39,965 bases of DNA, from NCBI GenBank assembly GCA_019677205.1, contig JAAMXY010004269.1:1285-41249 (forward strand), in the 5' to 3' direction. Shown here piece after piece: positions 1-10,066 of this stretch. The notes beneath the pieces were generated by a model, which worked only from the letters and a program-made list of their open reading frames with translations, ran no database searches and was not told where the DNA came from. The position numbers were made by a program, and so were the translations under genes. The first letter of the stretch is position 1, and every line of letters begins with the position of its first letter. The stretch is from Pinguiococcus pyrenoidosus. Taxonomy: Eukaryota > Sar > Pinguiophyceae > Pinguiochrysidales > Pinguiochrysidaceae.

Positions 1-1
1 C

Positions 2-3000
2 TGGACCACTCCGGCGCCGCAAGCTCCCAGCAAGCCCCGTGTACATACTTTGGTAGATGACGACGACATTGACGATTACGCGCTCGCAGACCTCGACATC
101 GATTCGCTCGTGATGCAGCAACAGCAGCAGCAGAACACGATGACGCCCGGCATGAGGTCGAGCACCTCTGGGAAATCCAGCACGGGCCCGGTTCCCGCTC
201 ACGGACCCACTCCTGAGTCGAGCGGCGTCGCCTCATGCGCGCTCCGCACTCCGGCTCCGAACAATGCGGCCACGATGAGGCGACGGAATGAGTTGAAGAA
301 CGAGCTGCGAAAACTGGAAGAGAGATACACCATGCTCAGCAAGCGCAACAACGACATCTTGATGCAGGATCCGTTCGCGGACGTGCAGCAGCTGATGCGT
401 GAGCCTCGTCAGGTCAAAGCCAAGATCTCAGAGATGGAAAGCGAGCTGCGAGGGCTTGGACAGGGCAGCTCCGGCTCCGGCTCATTCGGCGATGAGGACT
501 CCCTTCTGGATGCATCCGCACTCATGCCCCCGGCTGCACCGGCGATCCAGGAGGGGCGACAGATGGGCATGGCGATGACTTCGACGAGCACCGACGTCGT
601 GTGCGACTGCGGTATGCCTGCGTTTCGTGGCATCTCGTCGACGGAGAAGAACCCGGGAAGGGCGTTCCTCAAGTGCCACGCCGGCGACTGCAGCTTTTGG
701 ACCTGGGAAGACGGGGCGTCGACCGGAGCGTCGATGGGAGGCTCGGTGGGAGCGTCGATCGGAGCGTCGATGGGAGGGTCGATGGGAGGGTCCTACGGAC
801 CGTCGCACGGCGGAAGCAGCTCTTACACGCCGCCGGATAGCGGGTACGCGGGAAGCATGCTCTCGTACGGGAATGCAGCAGCGGACCAGCCGAGCTCTGG
901 GTATGCTCCTGGTTTCTCGATGATGAACAGCCACTCTCAGGGACCCGTATGCAGCTGCGGCGCCCGAATGTCCAGACGAGTTGCTCGAAACGGCACCAAC
1001 GCTGGCCGAGCCTTCAACAAGTGCGACGCATGCGATGCTTTCGAGTGGGCTGACGGGGAAGGCCATGGGAGATCGTTCGAAGAAGACCGCCCATCGGCAA
1101 GGCCTGTCTCCGGCGAGACGCTGGATCCGCGCCAGGAGCTCCGGACGGTCTTTGGCCACAGCTCCTTCCGACCCGGGCAGGAGACGGTCATACGATTCGC
1201 CATGGAGGGCAGGGACAGCTTCGTCCTCATGCCAACCGGCGGAGGCAAGTCCCTGTGCTACCAGCTCCCGGCCTGGTGCTGCCCGGGACTGGCGATTGTC
1301 TTCTCGCCCCTGATCTCGCTCATCGAGGACCAGGTCAACTCCATGAACAGCATCGGCGTGAGCTCCTGCTACATAAACAGCCAGCAGGAGTACGACGGCG
1401 ACGGTGGGACCCGCGACCTCATGGGCAAGCTCTACCGGCTGAAAGCCCACGGCACGAGCAAGCTCCTGTACATCACCCCGGAGAAGTACGCTCACTCCGA
1501 GAGCATGATTCGGCTGCTCGTCCGCTTGTACGAGAAGAACCTCATCTCTCGGTTTGTGATCGACGAGGCCCACTGCATGAGCCAGTGGGGCCATGACTTC
1601 CGTCCGGACTACCTGCAGCTGCGCACCATCCGGCAGAAGTTCCCCAAGGTGCCGATCATGGCCCTAACGGCGACGGCGAATGAGAAGGTGCTGGGTGACG
1701 CGATTCGAATGATGGGCATGGTCAATCCGTACATCCACAAGACGTCCTTCAATCGCCCGAACCTTCGATACGAAGTGAAGAAGAAGGGCCCGAAGGCCGG
1801 CTTCCTGAAGGAGATCGCCACGTACGTCCGCGCGCGCAGGAAGCAGTCCGGCATCGTGTACTGCCTGGCCAGGAAGGACTGCGAGACGCTGTGCGACGAG
1901 CTCAAGAAGGAGATCCCGGAGATGCGCAACCAGATCGCGTACTATCACGCTGAGCTGCGGCAAGACCTGCGATCCAAGTGGCACGCTCAGTGGAGCAACG
2001 GGGAGATCAAGCTGATCATCGCCACCATCGCGTTCGGGATGGGCATCAACAAGCCGGACGTTCGATACGTCGTGCACCATTCCCTTCCCAAAAGCCTCAC
2101 CCACTACTATCAGGTATGCACTGCGACTTCAGAGGGCAGAAGTCTGGCTCTGGCGGATCCTTGGCGAAGACGTAATGTGCTGCGCTCCTCTGTCTCACAG
2201 GAATCCGGCCGAGCTGGCAGAGACAACAAACGGGCGGACTGCCTGCTGTACTGGAGCTATCGCGACAAGGCCGCGCACGAGAGCCTCATTCGCAAGTCCA
2301 CGGCGCCCGGAGACAAGACCCGGCAGGCCGTCGACAACTTGTATCGTTGCGTCAACTTCGCGACGAACGAAGTGGAATGCCGCAGATCGCTGATTCTCGA
2401 GTACTTCGGAGAGAGCTTCAATCGCACCGCTTGCAGGAAGACCTGCGACAACTGCCGTCTTCGGGAGGAGTGCGAGATCGATGTGCAGGATCTCACGTCC
2501 TTCGCCCGCAGTGCCGTCCGCATTCTTGACGGCTTCCACGGAGACCTCACGCTCGTACAGCTCGGAGCTGTCCTCCGCGGCGAGAGGAGCAAGGTGACAA
2601 ACAGGTTGAACCTCAGCAGCGTCGAGGGCTACGGAGCCTTCAAGAGCATGAAGAAAGCCGAGGTAGAGCGCGGGCTTCAGCAGATGGTGCTGAGCCACCT
2701 GATCTCGGAGGTCTCCCGGGAGACTGGCGCAGGCTTCTTTGCCAACTACGCAAAGACGGGGGAGAAGGCCGGCAGGATGCAGAACCCGGACTTCAGCTTC
2801 AAGGTGTGCGTCCGCACCACCAGGAAGCGGCGAAGCGACGAGAAGCCCGCGGGCAAGAAAAGCGCGACGTCGCAGAACAGGCGGAAGGACAAGGACCCGG
2901 CGAAGTCGAAGGCGCCTCCCAGCAAGCAGACTAGCAGGAGCAGGGCTGCGGCGCCGCCGGCCGATGCGAAAGGAAGTCGAAAGCAGTCCTCCGGCAGCGT

Positions 3001-3688
3001 GCAAGCCATTGACAGCAGCAGCGCCGACGACGAGGTCGTCTACGCTTCTGGGTCACAGGAGGGCTCTGCAAGACCTGAGAAGCTGGATCGCAAGCCCTTG
3101 ATGCGCGTCTCCCAGGTGCAGTACGCGCGGCTCCTTCGCGAACTGGAGGAACACCGGAAGCGTGTCGCCGCGCGTGGGAACACGAACTGGTGGACCATTC
3201 TTCCGGACAAGAGCATCCGGGCTTGCGCGGCGATGATCCCCACCAGCATTGCGGAGCTCAAGCAGCTTGCCGGGTGGGGCAAGCACCGAGCGGAGACCTA
3301 CGGCGCCGAAGTGCTTGAAGTGATCCGGACCTTCGTCGATCGTCACAAGCTCAAGTTCAAGGTTCAGTTCTCCGACTTGATTCGCCAGGAGAGGGGAGAC
3401 GCGGGGCCCGACGGCCCGGATGCGACGCAAGAGATGGCGAACGCTGTGGACGTGCCCCTGAACCTCATTGACATCGATGACGGCGTGGACAGTGACGACG
3501 ACGATGCGGACCTCTTTGGAGATCCCTCGCCGAACCCCAGCATTGTGGATGCCTTCCTGGCCTCGCGGGCACCGCCTCGTGCGCAGGACACAGATGCGGC
3601 GGCGCCGTCGGCTGCCAAGCAGGATGACAGCGACGACGATGACTTTGACTTTCACGCGGCAAGCTACGGCTTCGATCTCATCCCGTAG
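2..3688 (+). CDS. RecQ-family DNA helicase with tandem GRF zinc fingers (5' partial)
   Basis: ATP-dependent 3'-5' DNA helicase of the BLM/Sgs1/WRN class, nuclear, acting in recombination and replication-fork repair. The frame is open to the left edge, so the true start is probably outside the window; the first in-frame ATG is at 113. Counting residues from nt 50: an acidic start and poly-Gln run (about 23-28); two GRF-type zinc fingers (CDCG near 185, CSCG near 301) joined by a Gly/Ser-rich repeat; Walker A PTGGGKS (395-401); DEAH box (505-508); motif VI ESGRAGRD; the RecQ zinc-binding cysteines ending CRKTCDNC (near 796); an RQC-like winged-helix region; an HRDC domain (about 1027-1100); and an Asp-rich C-terminal tail. 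An 87-nt intron (2114-2200) is needed to join YYQ to ESGRAGRD. GRF fingers are better known from TOP3A, the usual RecQ partner. Family assignment is secure; the orthologue within the family is not. Confidence 0.92.
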   Translation, partial: WTTPAPQAPSKPRVHTLVDDDDIDDYALADLDIDSLVMQQQQQQNTMTPGMRSSTSGKSSTGPVPAHGPTPESSGVASCALRTPAPNNAATMRRRNELKNELRKLEERYTMLSKRNNDILMQDPFADVQQLMREPRQVKAKISEMESELRGLGQGSSGSGSFGDEDSLLDASALMPPAAPAIQEGRQMGMAMTSTSTDVVCDCGMPAFRGISSTEKNPGRAFLKCHAGDCSFWTWEDGASTGASMGGSVGASIGASMGGSMGGSYGPSHGGSSSYTPPDSGYAGSMLSYGNAAADQPSSGYAPGFSMMNSHSQGPVCSCGARMSRRVARNGTNAGRAFNKCDACDAFEWADGEGHGRSFEEDRPSARPVSGETLDPRQELRTVFGHSSFRPGQETVIRFAMEGRDSFVLMPTGGGKSLCYQLPAWCCPGLAIVFSPLISLIEDQVNSMNSIGVSSCYINSQQEYDGDGGTRDLMGKLYRLKAHGTSKLLYITPEKYAHSESMIRLLVRLYEKNLISRFVIDEAHCMSQWGHDFRPDYLQLRTIRQKFPKVPIMALTATANEKVLGDAIRMMGMVNPYIHKTSFNRPNLRYEVKKKGPKAGFLKEIATYVRARRKQSGIVYCLARKDCETLCDELKKEIPEMRNQIAYYHAELRQDLRSKWHAQWSNGEIKLIIATIAFGMGINKPDVRYVVHHSLPKSLTHYYQVCTATSEGRSLALADPWRRRNVLRSSVSQESGRAGRDNKRADCLLYWSYRDKAAHESLIRKSTAPGDKTRQAVDNLYRCVNFATNEVECRRSLILEYFGESFNRTACRKTCDNCRLREECEIDVQDLTSFARSAVRILDGFHGDLTLVQLGAVLRGERSKVTNRLNLSSVEGYGAFKSMKKAEVERGLQQMVLSHLISEVSRETGAGFFANYAKTGEKAGRMQNPDFSFKVCVRTTRKRRSDEKPAGKKSATSQNRRKDKDPAKSKAPPSKQTSRSRAAAPPADAKGSRKQSSGSVQAIDSSSADDEVVYASGSQEGSARPEKLDRKPLMRVSQVQYARLLRELEEHRKRVAARGNTNWWTILPDKSIRACAAMIPTSIAELKQLAGWGKHRAETYGAEVLEVIRTFVDRHKLKFKVQFSDLIRQERGDAGPDGPDATQEMANAVDVPLNLIDIDDGVDSDDDDADLFGDPSPNPSIVDAFLASRAPPRAQDTDAAAPSAAKQDDSDDDDFDFHAASYGFDLIP
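719..832 (+). repeat. Coding Gly/Ser/Ala/Met-rich degenerate repeat linking the two GRF fingers
   Basis: Degenerate repeats of GCGTCGATGGGAGG-like units encode GAS-MGGS-type tripeptide/hexapeptide runs. The stretch is low complexity and probably a flexible linker between the zinc fingers of the RecQ protein. Confidence 0.7.
2114..2200 (+). other. In-frame 87-nt intron within the RecQ gene
   Basis: The sequence starts GTATGC after CAG and ends CTCACAG. It is exactly 29 codons with no stop, so the frame stays open whether or not it is spliced. Removing it restores the family-typical junction between the YYQ of motif V and the ESGRAGRD of motif VI. Retention would put 29 residues just before the arginine-finger motif. 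Confidence 0.85.
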
Positions 3689-4033
3689 GGCAGGCTCGGC
3701 ACACGTGTGGGTTTCGAGTTGCTTTTCTTTCGAGAATCAAGACGCAGAAAAATGCGAGCGAGTGCGTGCGAGTGCGTGCGAGTGCGAGTGCGTGCGAGTG
3801 CGCGTGCGAGTGCGTGCGAATGCTGCACTCAGGAGTTTCGATGGCTTTTGTGGGATGAAATGCAGGATCTTCGCGCCATCCGTCTCCGTAAATCACACGT
3901 CTCAACTTGTGTAACGTTCCGGATTGATGCATATCAGCTGATACGACTTTTTCGTCCGACCCGTCGTTGTCCCTCAGCGCTTGGAGGGCCACAGCTCAGT
4001 ATTCACTCTCGCAATCCGTCAAGAAAAGCGGCC
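3689..4033 (+). other. Intergenic: RecQ 3' region and transporter 5' region
   Basis: No credible gene is seen in these 345 nt. They hold the RecQ 3' UTR with a simple-sequence tract (3753-3823), then the presumed promoter and 5' UTR of the transporter. Short ORFs crossing it are composed of the repeat and resemble nothing I recognise. Confidence 0.6.
3753..3823 (+). repeat. Microsatellite-like (GTGCGA)n tract
   Basis: Imperfect tandem copies of GTGCGA/GTGCGT run for about 70 nt some 65 nt after the RecQ stop codon. This purine/pyrimidine-mixed repeat is likely in the RecQ 3' UTR. Confidence 0.8.
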
Positions 4034-5329
4034 ATGGCGCTCGCAAAGGAGCCACTGGCGCAGGCCGAGGGGCTCAGCTCTCCGAAGTCCGAAAGCGCCG
4101 TTTCGAAACCAATGGCGCTTAGCATTGCGCTCTACAGCCTGGCGTCCAGCTCGATGCTACTGGTCAATAAGGCCCTCGTGCAGCACGTGGCGTCGCACGG
4201 ACTCGTGGTGGCTGTCCAGCTACTCTTCACCAGCATCACGGTGTACTTGGCGACCAGTTGGCGCTGCTTTGGTACCCCCAGTGGCGGAAACTGCAGCAAC
4301 GCCTTGCAAATTTGACCTCCAAGGACGCTATTCTTCAGGGCTGGAGCCGGTCGTCTGGTCGTGGAACGTGGTGAAGTTGTACCTCATCTACACGGGGCTG
4401 TTCGTGTCGGGGGTGTACGCCAACATGCGGGCGTTGGCGGGAACGAACGTTGGTGAGCGACGACGACTTCCGCCTTTGCCTTCTGCCGGTGCCTCTTGCA
4501 ACTCGACTTGCTCTGACGGCGACGCATGCGCCCTGTAGAGACGGTGATCGTCTTCCGATCTTGCACGCCGCTGGCGGTTGCCGGCTTGGACTACTACTTC
4601 ATGGGGCGGGAGTTGCCCACGTACCGCTCGGCCACGGCCCTGATGCTTCTGGTCATCGGCTCCTTCGCCTACGTCGAGACGGACCAAGAGTTCCACATGT
4701 CAGGTGAGGCGGCTTGAGGCGCTTGCTGCTGGGGCACAGAGTGGGGCGCATGTGAGGCTCTGGGGTGGATTGTGGATGTGGACTAACGTGTGTCGCTGCC
4801 GCCCTGGCTGCGCAGGGCTGAGTGCTTACTTCTGGGTGATGCTTTACTTCGTGTGCATCGTCGCGCAAATGACGCTGGGGAAGGTCATCCTGCACGACAA
4901 GAGCGTCAGCATCTCGGCAGCTGTGCTGTACAACAACGCCCTAGCGTTTTTTCCAATGCTGTGCTTCTCCCTCGCCTTGGGGGAAGACCCTCGGTCGATC
5001 AAGGTGCGTCGCGGCCAAGTCCAAGGGCATCTGCTTCTTCGCGACTCATAGGGAACCATGCGATCCAACAGACGGACAACCAGACTGGCATGATCCTCTT
5101 GTTCGTGTCGTGCTTGACGGGCACTCTCATTGGGTATTGCGGCTGGTGGTGCCGATCGCTGATGAGCGCGACGGCGTACACCGTGGTGGGAGTGAGCAAC
5201 AAGTTCATCACCATCGCGGTCAATCGCTTGTTATGGCCAAGCTCCACGGGCCTGGGGGGGCTTCTGGCCGTGGTTTTCTGTGTGTTTGCGTCGTCAATGT
5301 ATAGACAGGCGCCGCTTCGGAACAAATGA
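4034..5329 (+). CDS. Nucleotide-sugar transporter (GONST/DMT-superfamily type), 5 exons
   Basis: Multi-pass Golgi/ER carrier that exchanges a nucleotide-sugar for the matching nucleoside monophosphate. I join 4034-4271, 4339-4452, 4539-4703, 4816-5003 and 5072-5329, giving 320 aa with consistent phases and GT-AG introns of 67-112 nt. The spliced product has the hydrophobic helix pattern of the drug/metabolite transporter superfamily. Family-typical segments are NVETVIVFRSCTPLAVA, the central LYNNALAF and the C-terminal TAYTVVGVSNKF followed by YRQAP; these resemble plant GONST-like (GDP-sugar) transporters. The substrate cannot be read from sequence. The last intron's acceptor (CAACAG at 5066-5071) was chosen because the nearer TAG at 5050 breaks frame. 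Confidence 0.88.
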
Positions 5330-6069
5330 GCAGAGAGCGTCTTCATCGGCTGGAAAGGCGCCGCTTTCTGTCCCTTCGACCTTGTCATCATGCAGTTCAT
5401 TCACACAAGACAACTTGGGAGCCCGGCAGCAGCACGATTGGGATATTGAAGACGTTCGGAGCGTTCGGAGCGTTCGGAGCGTTCGGAGTGTCGGCTCCAC
5501 CATCGCGATGCTTCCATCGATTCATTGGTGAAGACATCCGCCATGCGAACCTCATTGGTTAGCCTTCACCTCTTCAAAATTACTCTATTTTAGCACTCCT
5601 TAAATATACATATTTTAAGAGAACGAAAGAATGCAATCTCATCCTGTCTACCAACGATGTGCGCTTTGGAGTCTCCTTATACCACCATGACATGCGAAGG
5701 ATAGCGGCGCGAGTCCGCCAAGCACTTGCGCGCAGTGCAAATACAGGCGCCACTCGCGGGTTCAGCCCGGATTTCGCCGCCAGAATCCCCATTCACCCGT
5801 AAAGTAGGCAGAGGTAAGCATGCTGTGCTGCGCCGGCTTTTCACTCACAAAAGCATCGGATCTGCTGCGTTTCCGCCGCCAATTCTGCCGCCGTTCGCCC
5901 TCTGCGCTCTTCAGCGCTGCGTTTTGGGTCCATTTCGCCACAGAGAGGGAATGGACCTTTTGCAGTCAGTAGCGGCGACTGCTTTATCAAGAGAAGGGCC
6001 CCGAGACGCAGGAGAGTCGGCCGAAAGCTGCAGTACCTGAGATCTTTTGCTGCGCGTCTGTAGGTCAGC
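5330..6069. other. Intergenic: transporter 3' and glutamine synthetase 5' region
   Basis: No gene is supported in these 740 nt. The stretch contains a 9-bp tandem repeat (5454-5489), two ATTGGT (inverted CCAAT) sites near 5525 and 5555, and an AT-rich patch with an imperfect inverted repeat (CTTAAATAT at 5599, ATTTTAAG at 5612) that could be the transporter's 3' end or processing region. The rest is presumed glutamine synthetase promoter and leader. Short ORFs here show no family resemblance. Confidence 0.55.
5454..5489 (+). repeat. Four tandem copies of a 9-bp unit (GTTCGGAGC)
   Basis: Three perfect copies plus a last copy differing at one base lie about 125 nt downstream of the transporter stop codon. 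Confidence 0.85.
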
Positions 6070-7823
6070 ATGGCAGGCAGCCGCTTCTTTGGCGTGCGGA
6101 AGTTCCTTTCGCCCCTCCACAAGCGCTTTCTGAGCAGTGGCGAGCAGCTGTGGAGCCGTGGACAGGACCTGCAGCCAAACATCCGCTACTACCAGCTGAG
6201 CTACGTGGATCTCTTCGGCGTGCAGCGGAGTAAGCTCGTGCCGGCCTCGGCCATGCGCGACCTGGGCGACGGCGGCGTCGGCTTCGGCGGCTTTGCCAGC
6301 CATCTGGACATGACCCCTGCGGATGGAGACCTCATCGCGATTCCCGACCCGGACACCTTCACGGTGCTTCCCTGGCAGCCGGAGGTATCCTCCCGTTGAT
6401 GTGTTTTGCATGCCTGGCTGTCTTCTCGCCATTGCTCAGCTTGCGCTTCGGGCTGCTCAGCTTGTCTGCCTCTGCGCTTGGGACCGGGAGAGGACGTGAC
6501 TCCCGCTAGGGAGTTGGCGTAGAGTCAGCACAGTCCTGAGAGCACCTGGACGTCTTTCCTAGGTGGCCTGGCTGGCGTGCGATCTCGAGCTGAACGACGA
6601 ACCGGTCGAGCAGTCTCCTCGGCGGGTGCTGCAGCAGCTGCAGAAGAGGATGATCAAGGAGCATGGCGTGTCAATGAAGACCGGCGTAGAGTGTGAGTTC
6701 TTCCTCTTCGACGCGATGGAGGCGCCCAAGCTCAGCGATCGGCTGGACACCCAGGACAAGCCCTGCTACGACTCGCATGCCCTGATGCGCCGCAGCGACC
6801 TCATCACGGAGCTCATCACCTACATGGAGCAGCTGGGCTGGGGCCCCTATCAGGCGGATCACGAAGACGCGAACGGCCAGTTCGAAATCAATTGGAACTT
6901 CGCTGACGCATGCGTCACGGCTGATCGGCACGTCTTTTTCAAGTTCATGGTGAGGAGCCTCGCGGAGAAGCATGGCTTCCGCGCCTCCTTCATGCCCAAG
7001 CCGTTTCCCGACCGCACCGGCAATGGCTGCCACACGCACATCTCTCTCCACGACAGCAAGTCCGACGAGAACGTGTTCAAGCAGAGCGCTGGCTTCTTCG
7101 CGAAGCAGGCCTTCAAGACGGGGGAGGTCTACCCACTGACCGACAAGGGGCGGCACTTCATGGCCGGCGTCCTCAACCGGACGAAGGAAGTCATCGCGAT
7201 CACCAACCCGACTGTGAACAGCTACAAGCGGCTGCACGGCGTGTCGACCTTGTCCGGCGCGACGTGGGCGCCGAGTCTCATCTCGTGGGGGAACAACAAC
7301 CGAACCGTGATGATACGCATCCCGGACGCACCGAGGTGCGTCGGCGCAGTGCAATGCAAGGAAATGTAGCTGCAGCTGCAGTCGCCCCTGACGTTGACTT
7401 GCTGCCTCTAGACTCGAAGTGCGACTGGCCGACATGGCGGCAAACCCGTATCTGCTGCCCGCCGCCTTCGCGGCTGCCGGTCACCTGGGAATGGTGGAGA
7501 AGCCGGACATCCCCTTTGATCCGGTCATGGGCAATCTCTTTGATCCGCACTACGCCAATAGCTTGACGCTCCCGAGCCTACCCATCGATCTGGGCGAGGC
7601 GTTGAATGCGTTCGATGCTGCGACGGATGTCCGTGGAGGTGAGGAAGGCGAGAGGCGGGCTAGAGGCAGGAGGGATAATTGACACAACCACGTTTGATCC
7701 CTTCGTCCGGCAGTCCTAGGCGAGGAGTTCTCCGCGGCGTACTCCAAGCTCCGAAGGCAGCACTGGAACGCCTACACGCTGCACATGAGCCAGTGGGAGC
7801 TTGACAAGTATCTAGATTCGTAG
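6070..7823 (+). CDS. glnT: GlnT-type glutamine synthetase (TIGR03105-like), 4 exons
   Basis: Catalyses ATP-dependent amidation of glutamate with ammonia, or possibly with methylamine, since gamma-glutamylmethylamide synthetases are close relatives. Exons 6070-6384, 6563-7335, 7412-7638 and 7720-7823 join in frame to 472 aa; introns are 178, 76 and 81 nt. Visible family motifs are GVECEFFLFD (metal-binding Glu), GQFEINW, ADRHVFFKFMV, GNGCHTHISL, TNPTVNSYKRL, GNNNR and AANPYLLPAA. This set fits the bacterial GlnT/'type III' branch, not the eukaryotic cytosolic or plastid GSII enzyme. The N-terminus (RFFGVRKFLSPLHKRF) is basic and lacks acidic residues, consistent with a mitochondrial presequence. 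Bacterial transfer is likely but unproven here. Confidence 0.9.
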
Positions 7824-8010
7824 GCTTGGCAGGTTTCTTAGATTCGTAGGCTTGACGGATCGCTCCCGGGGTTGCCTGCTATTCCTCTGCTTGTCCCGTG
7901 TCAGTCTGTCCTCCGCAGAGAGCTTGAAATAATGCCAGACTTCTGGCATCATCAACTGCCATTTGCCACGCGTCGGAGCGCCGTGCTCCAGACTTGCTTT
8001 GCACTTCCTG

Positions 8011-10066
8011 CTACGCCTTCCGCTTGGCCACCCGATCCGACGCGCCGTTGCTGGATCCAGCCTCTTCTCGTGATCGTTTGCGCCCTTCCGCGAGGACCTC
8101 AACGCCACCGGCTTCTTCCTCTTCCTCTCCCTCATGACTCTTCCCGTTCGCGCCCGTGGTCGTGGCTGTGGGTGTGCCCTCCGGCAGCGTCTCTCCGACG
8201 AAGAATCGATCGGGATAGGCCTCCTCGTCCCAGTCAGCCTTGTGGAACAGAAGAACTCGCACGTCGAGGTCCTGTCGGTAGTCTGACACCGTCATCCCCC
8301 CACCATTGGCTACGGTGCACCCCGGGAGCTCTGCCAGCGTCTTCTCTAGATTCTTCCGCAGCGACGTGTCGCAGCCGTCCCCTTCTTCATAAACTAGGCT
8401 ATCTACCATCATGATGTTCGGCTCGATGATCCCGAGCCGCGCCTTGAGTATCCTCTCGACAAAGTCCCCCAGGGTGGTGGCCCCGATATCGATGTACACC
8501 GACTGCCGCCCGTCCGGCGAGCACACGTAGCAGTCGTGATCCCGCTCCTCGAGAATACTGGGTACAATATACTTGTTTCCGGAGGCCGGTGAGCGATTCA
8601 CCCAGACGTAGCGATTCGTCTCCCGGAGGCTGCGCGGCTTCCTGTTGCCGTTGCGCGCGGCCACCTTCTCCTTCATGATCTTGAGCGCCTCTAGCACCTG
8701 CAGCCCGGCAACGATCGCGTTGGTGGTCGCAATCGCCGGAATGATGTTTCCCGCGATGCCTTTGGCGTCGTGGAAGGACTGCACCGGAATGGAGAACACG
8801 TGCGATCGGAGCGCCGAGGCCGCCGCCACAAAGCGCATGCAGATCCGATCGTCCTTGTCAAACTGCATCGCCCCGACCATTTCTGCGGTCTTGGGATCGG
8901 ACCAGATCTCCGCAACGCAGGCAGTGAGCTCCCTGGCTGCCTCGGCCCTGGTCCAGACGGCCTGCCGCCAGCCACCGGTTTGGGATCGGGACGGGATGCT
9001 GGAGCCGTCCGCTGCGACATCTCGCGCCGCGTCTGTGAAGATGGCTCTCTCGATCGGCTTGGGCGGCTTCTCCGCTCCTTTGTAGATGCCCATTTGGATC
9101 TTTTGCCGCACTTCGTCCTCAAAGAGGGCGCCGAAGAACGCAGCGGCGTAGCGGGCAATCCCTTCGCCCGACGCCGGAGGACCTCCGGACTTCACCGCCA
9201 GAACGGCATTGGGAGGTGTCACGAGGTGCATGAAATGGCCCGACTCGTCCGTCTCATCCGCCGCCCCGTTCGTGGTCTCTTTGTGCTCCCCCGCGCCGGC
9301 GGATCCCGGGTCCTCCTCGGACGTCTGGCCGAGAAGCTCCGGCGCCTCGTACAGCATGCTCTGCTCCTTGGGGCCGAACATCAGCTTGTACAGCTCCTTC
9401 GCCCACACAATGCAGTGCACTGGCTTGGACGGCGTGGATCGGATGGTGCAGATCGGATGCGCCTTGGGTGGGTCGTGGGCATCGCACTCGTAGCATTTGG
9501 TGTCGCCCGCCAGGATGGGCTGAACTTGCCCGTTGTAGCCCGTGGTGCCGCTCTCGATCAGCGGCAGCTTCTTCGCGATGCACACCCGATTCACGTGACG
9601 CCTCGCGCCGATGTTGTCCAGCGCGTTGAACACGAGGTCGAACCGCTGGAAGTAGTTCAGCCCAAACTCCTCGTGCTTGATGTTGCCATGGTGCGCTTTG
9701 ACGCTGGACAGCGGATTGAAGGCCTGGACGGCCTCGCGCGCCACCATGGCCTTGGAGAGGCCCACGTGCTTCTGGCGGAACAGGAACTGCCGGTTCAGAT
9801 TGGAGACGTCGATGGTGTCCAGGTCGATGGTCTCGATGCGCTCGAAGCCACACAACACGAGGTCCTTCAGGAGCTCGCAGCCGATGCCTCCAGCTCCCAC
9901 GACGAGCACCTTGGCGGTGCGCACCGCCTCCAGCAGCTCCGCGCCCTACAGGATGCGCCAGTGGCACGCAAGGTTTAAAGGCGAAAAGCGCGGGAAAACG
10001 AGAGGCGCTGGACTCGCGAAGTACCAGAGCGGCTTTTAGATGGCCGTAGCGCTCGTCGCTGGCCAT
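8011..10066 (-). CDS. UBA2: SUMO-activating enzyme subunit 2 (UBA2/SAE2)
   Basis: Catalytic half of the heterodimeric SUMO E1 (partner AOS1/SAE1): it adenylates SUMO, takes it on a cysteine and passes it to UBC9, mainly in the nucleus. Two exons: a 14-codon first exon (10066-10025) and 9945-8011, joined across a 79-nt intron, giving 658 aa. The join yields the family start ending LLEAVRTAKVLVVGAGGIG (nucleotide-binding glycine loop). Other landmarks are NLNRQFLFR, CYEC and CYVC zinc pairs, the active-site Cys at about 180 in HPICTIRSTP, and a ubiquitin-like domain after about 470. The C-terminus is basic (RVAKRKA), resembling the UBA2 nuclear localisation tail. Without the small first exon, the ORF would start at a non-ATG codon with the Rossmann loop at its edge. 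Confidence 0.93.

Noticed and set aside
482-1594. 370-codon antisense ORF across RecQ
   Set aside because: Arg/Ala/His-rich antisense of the helicase gene; no domain seen.
5738-5775. T-loop-like GGGTTCAGCCC suggesting a tRNA
   Set aside because: No matching acceptor, D or anticodon arms could be drawn around it and the T-loop consensus is imperfect.
8770-9978. 402-codon + strand ORF across UBA2
   Set aside because: Antisense shadow of UBA2; composition follows the gene's codon bias.
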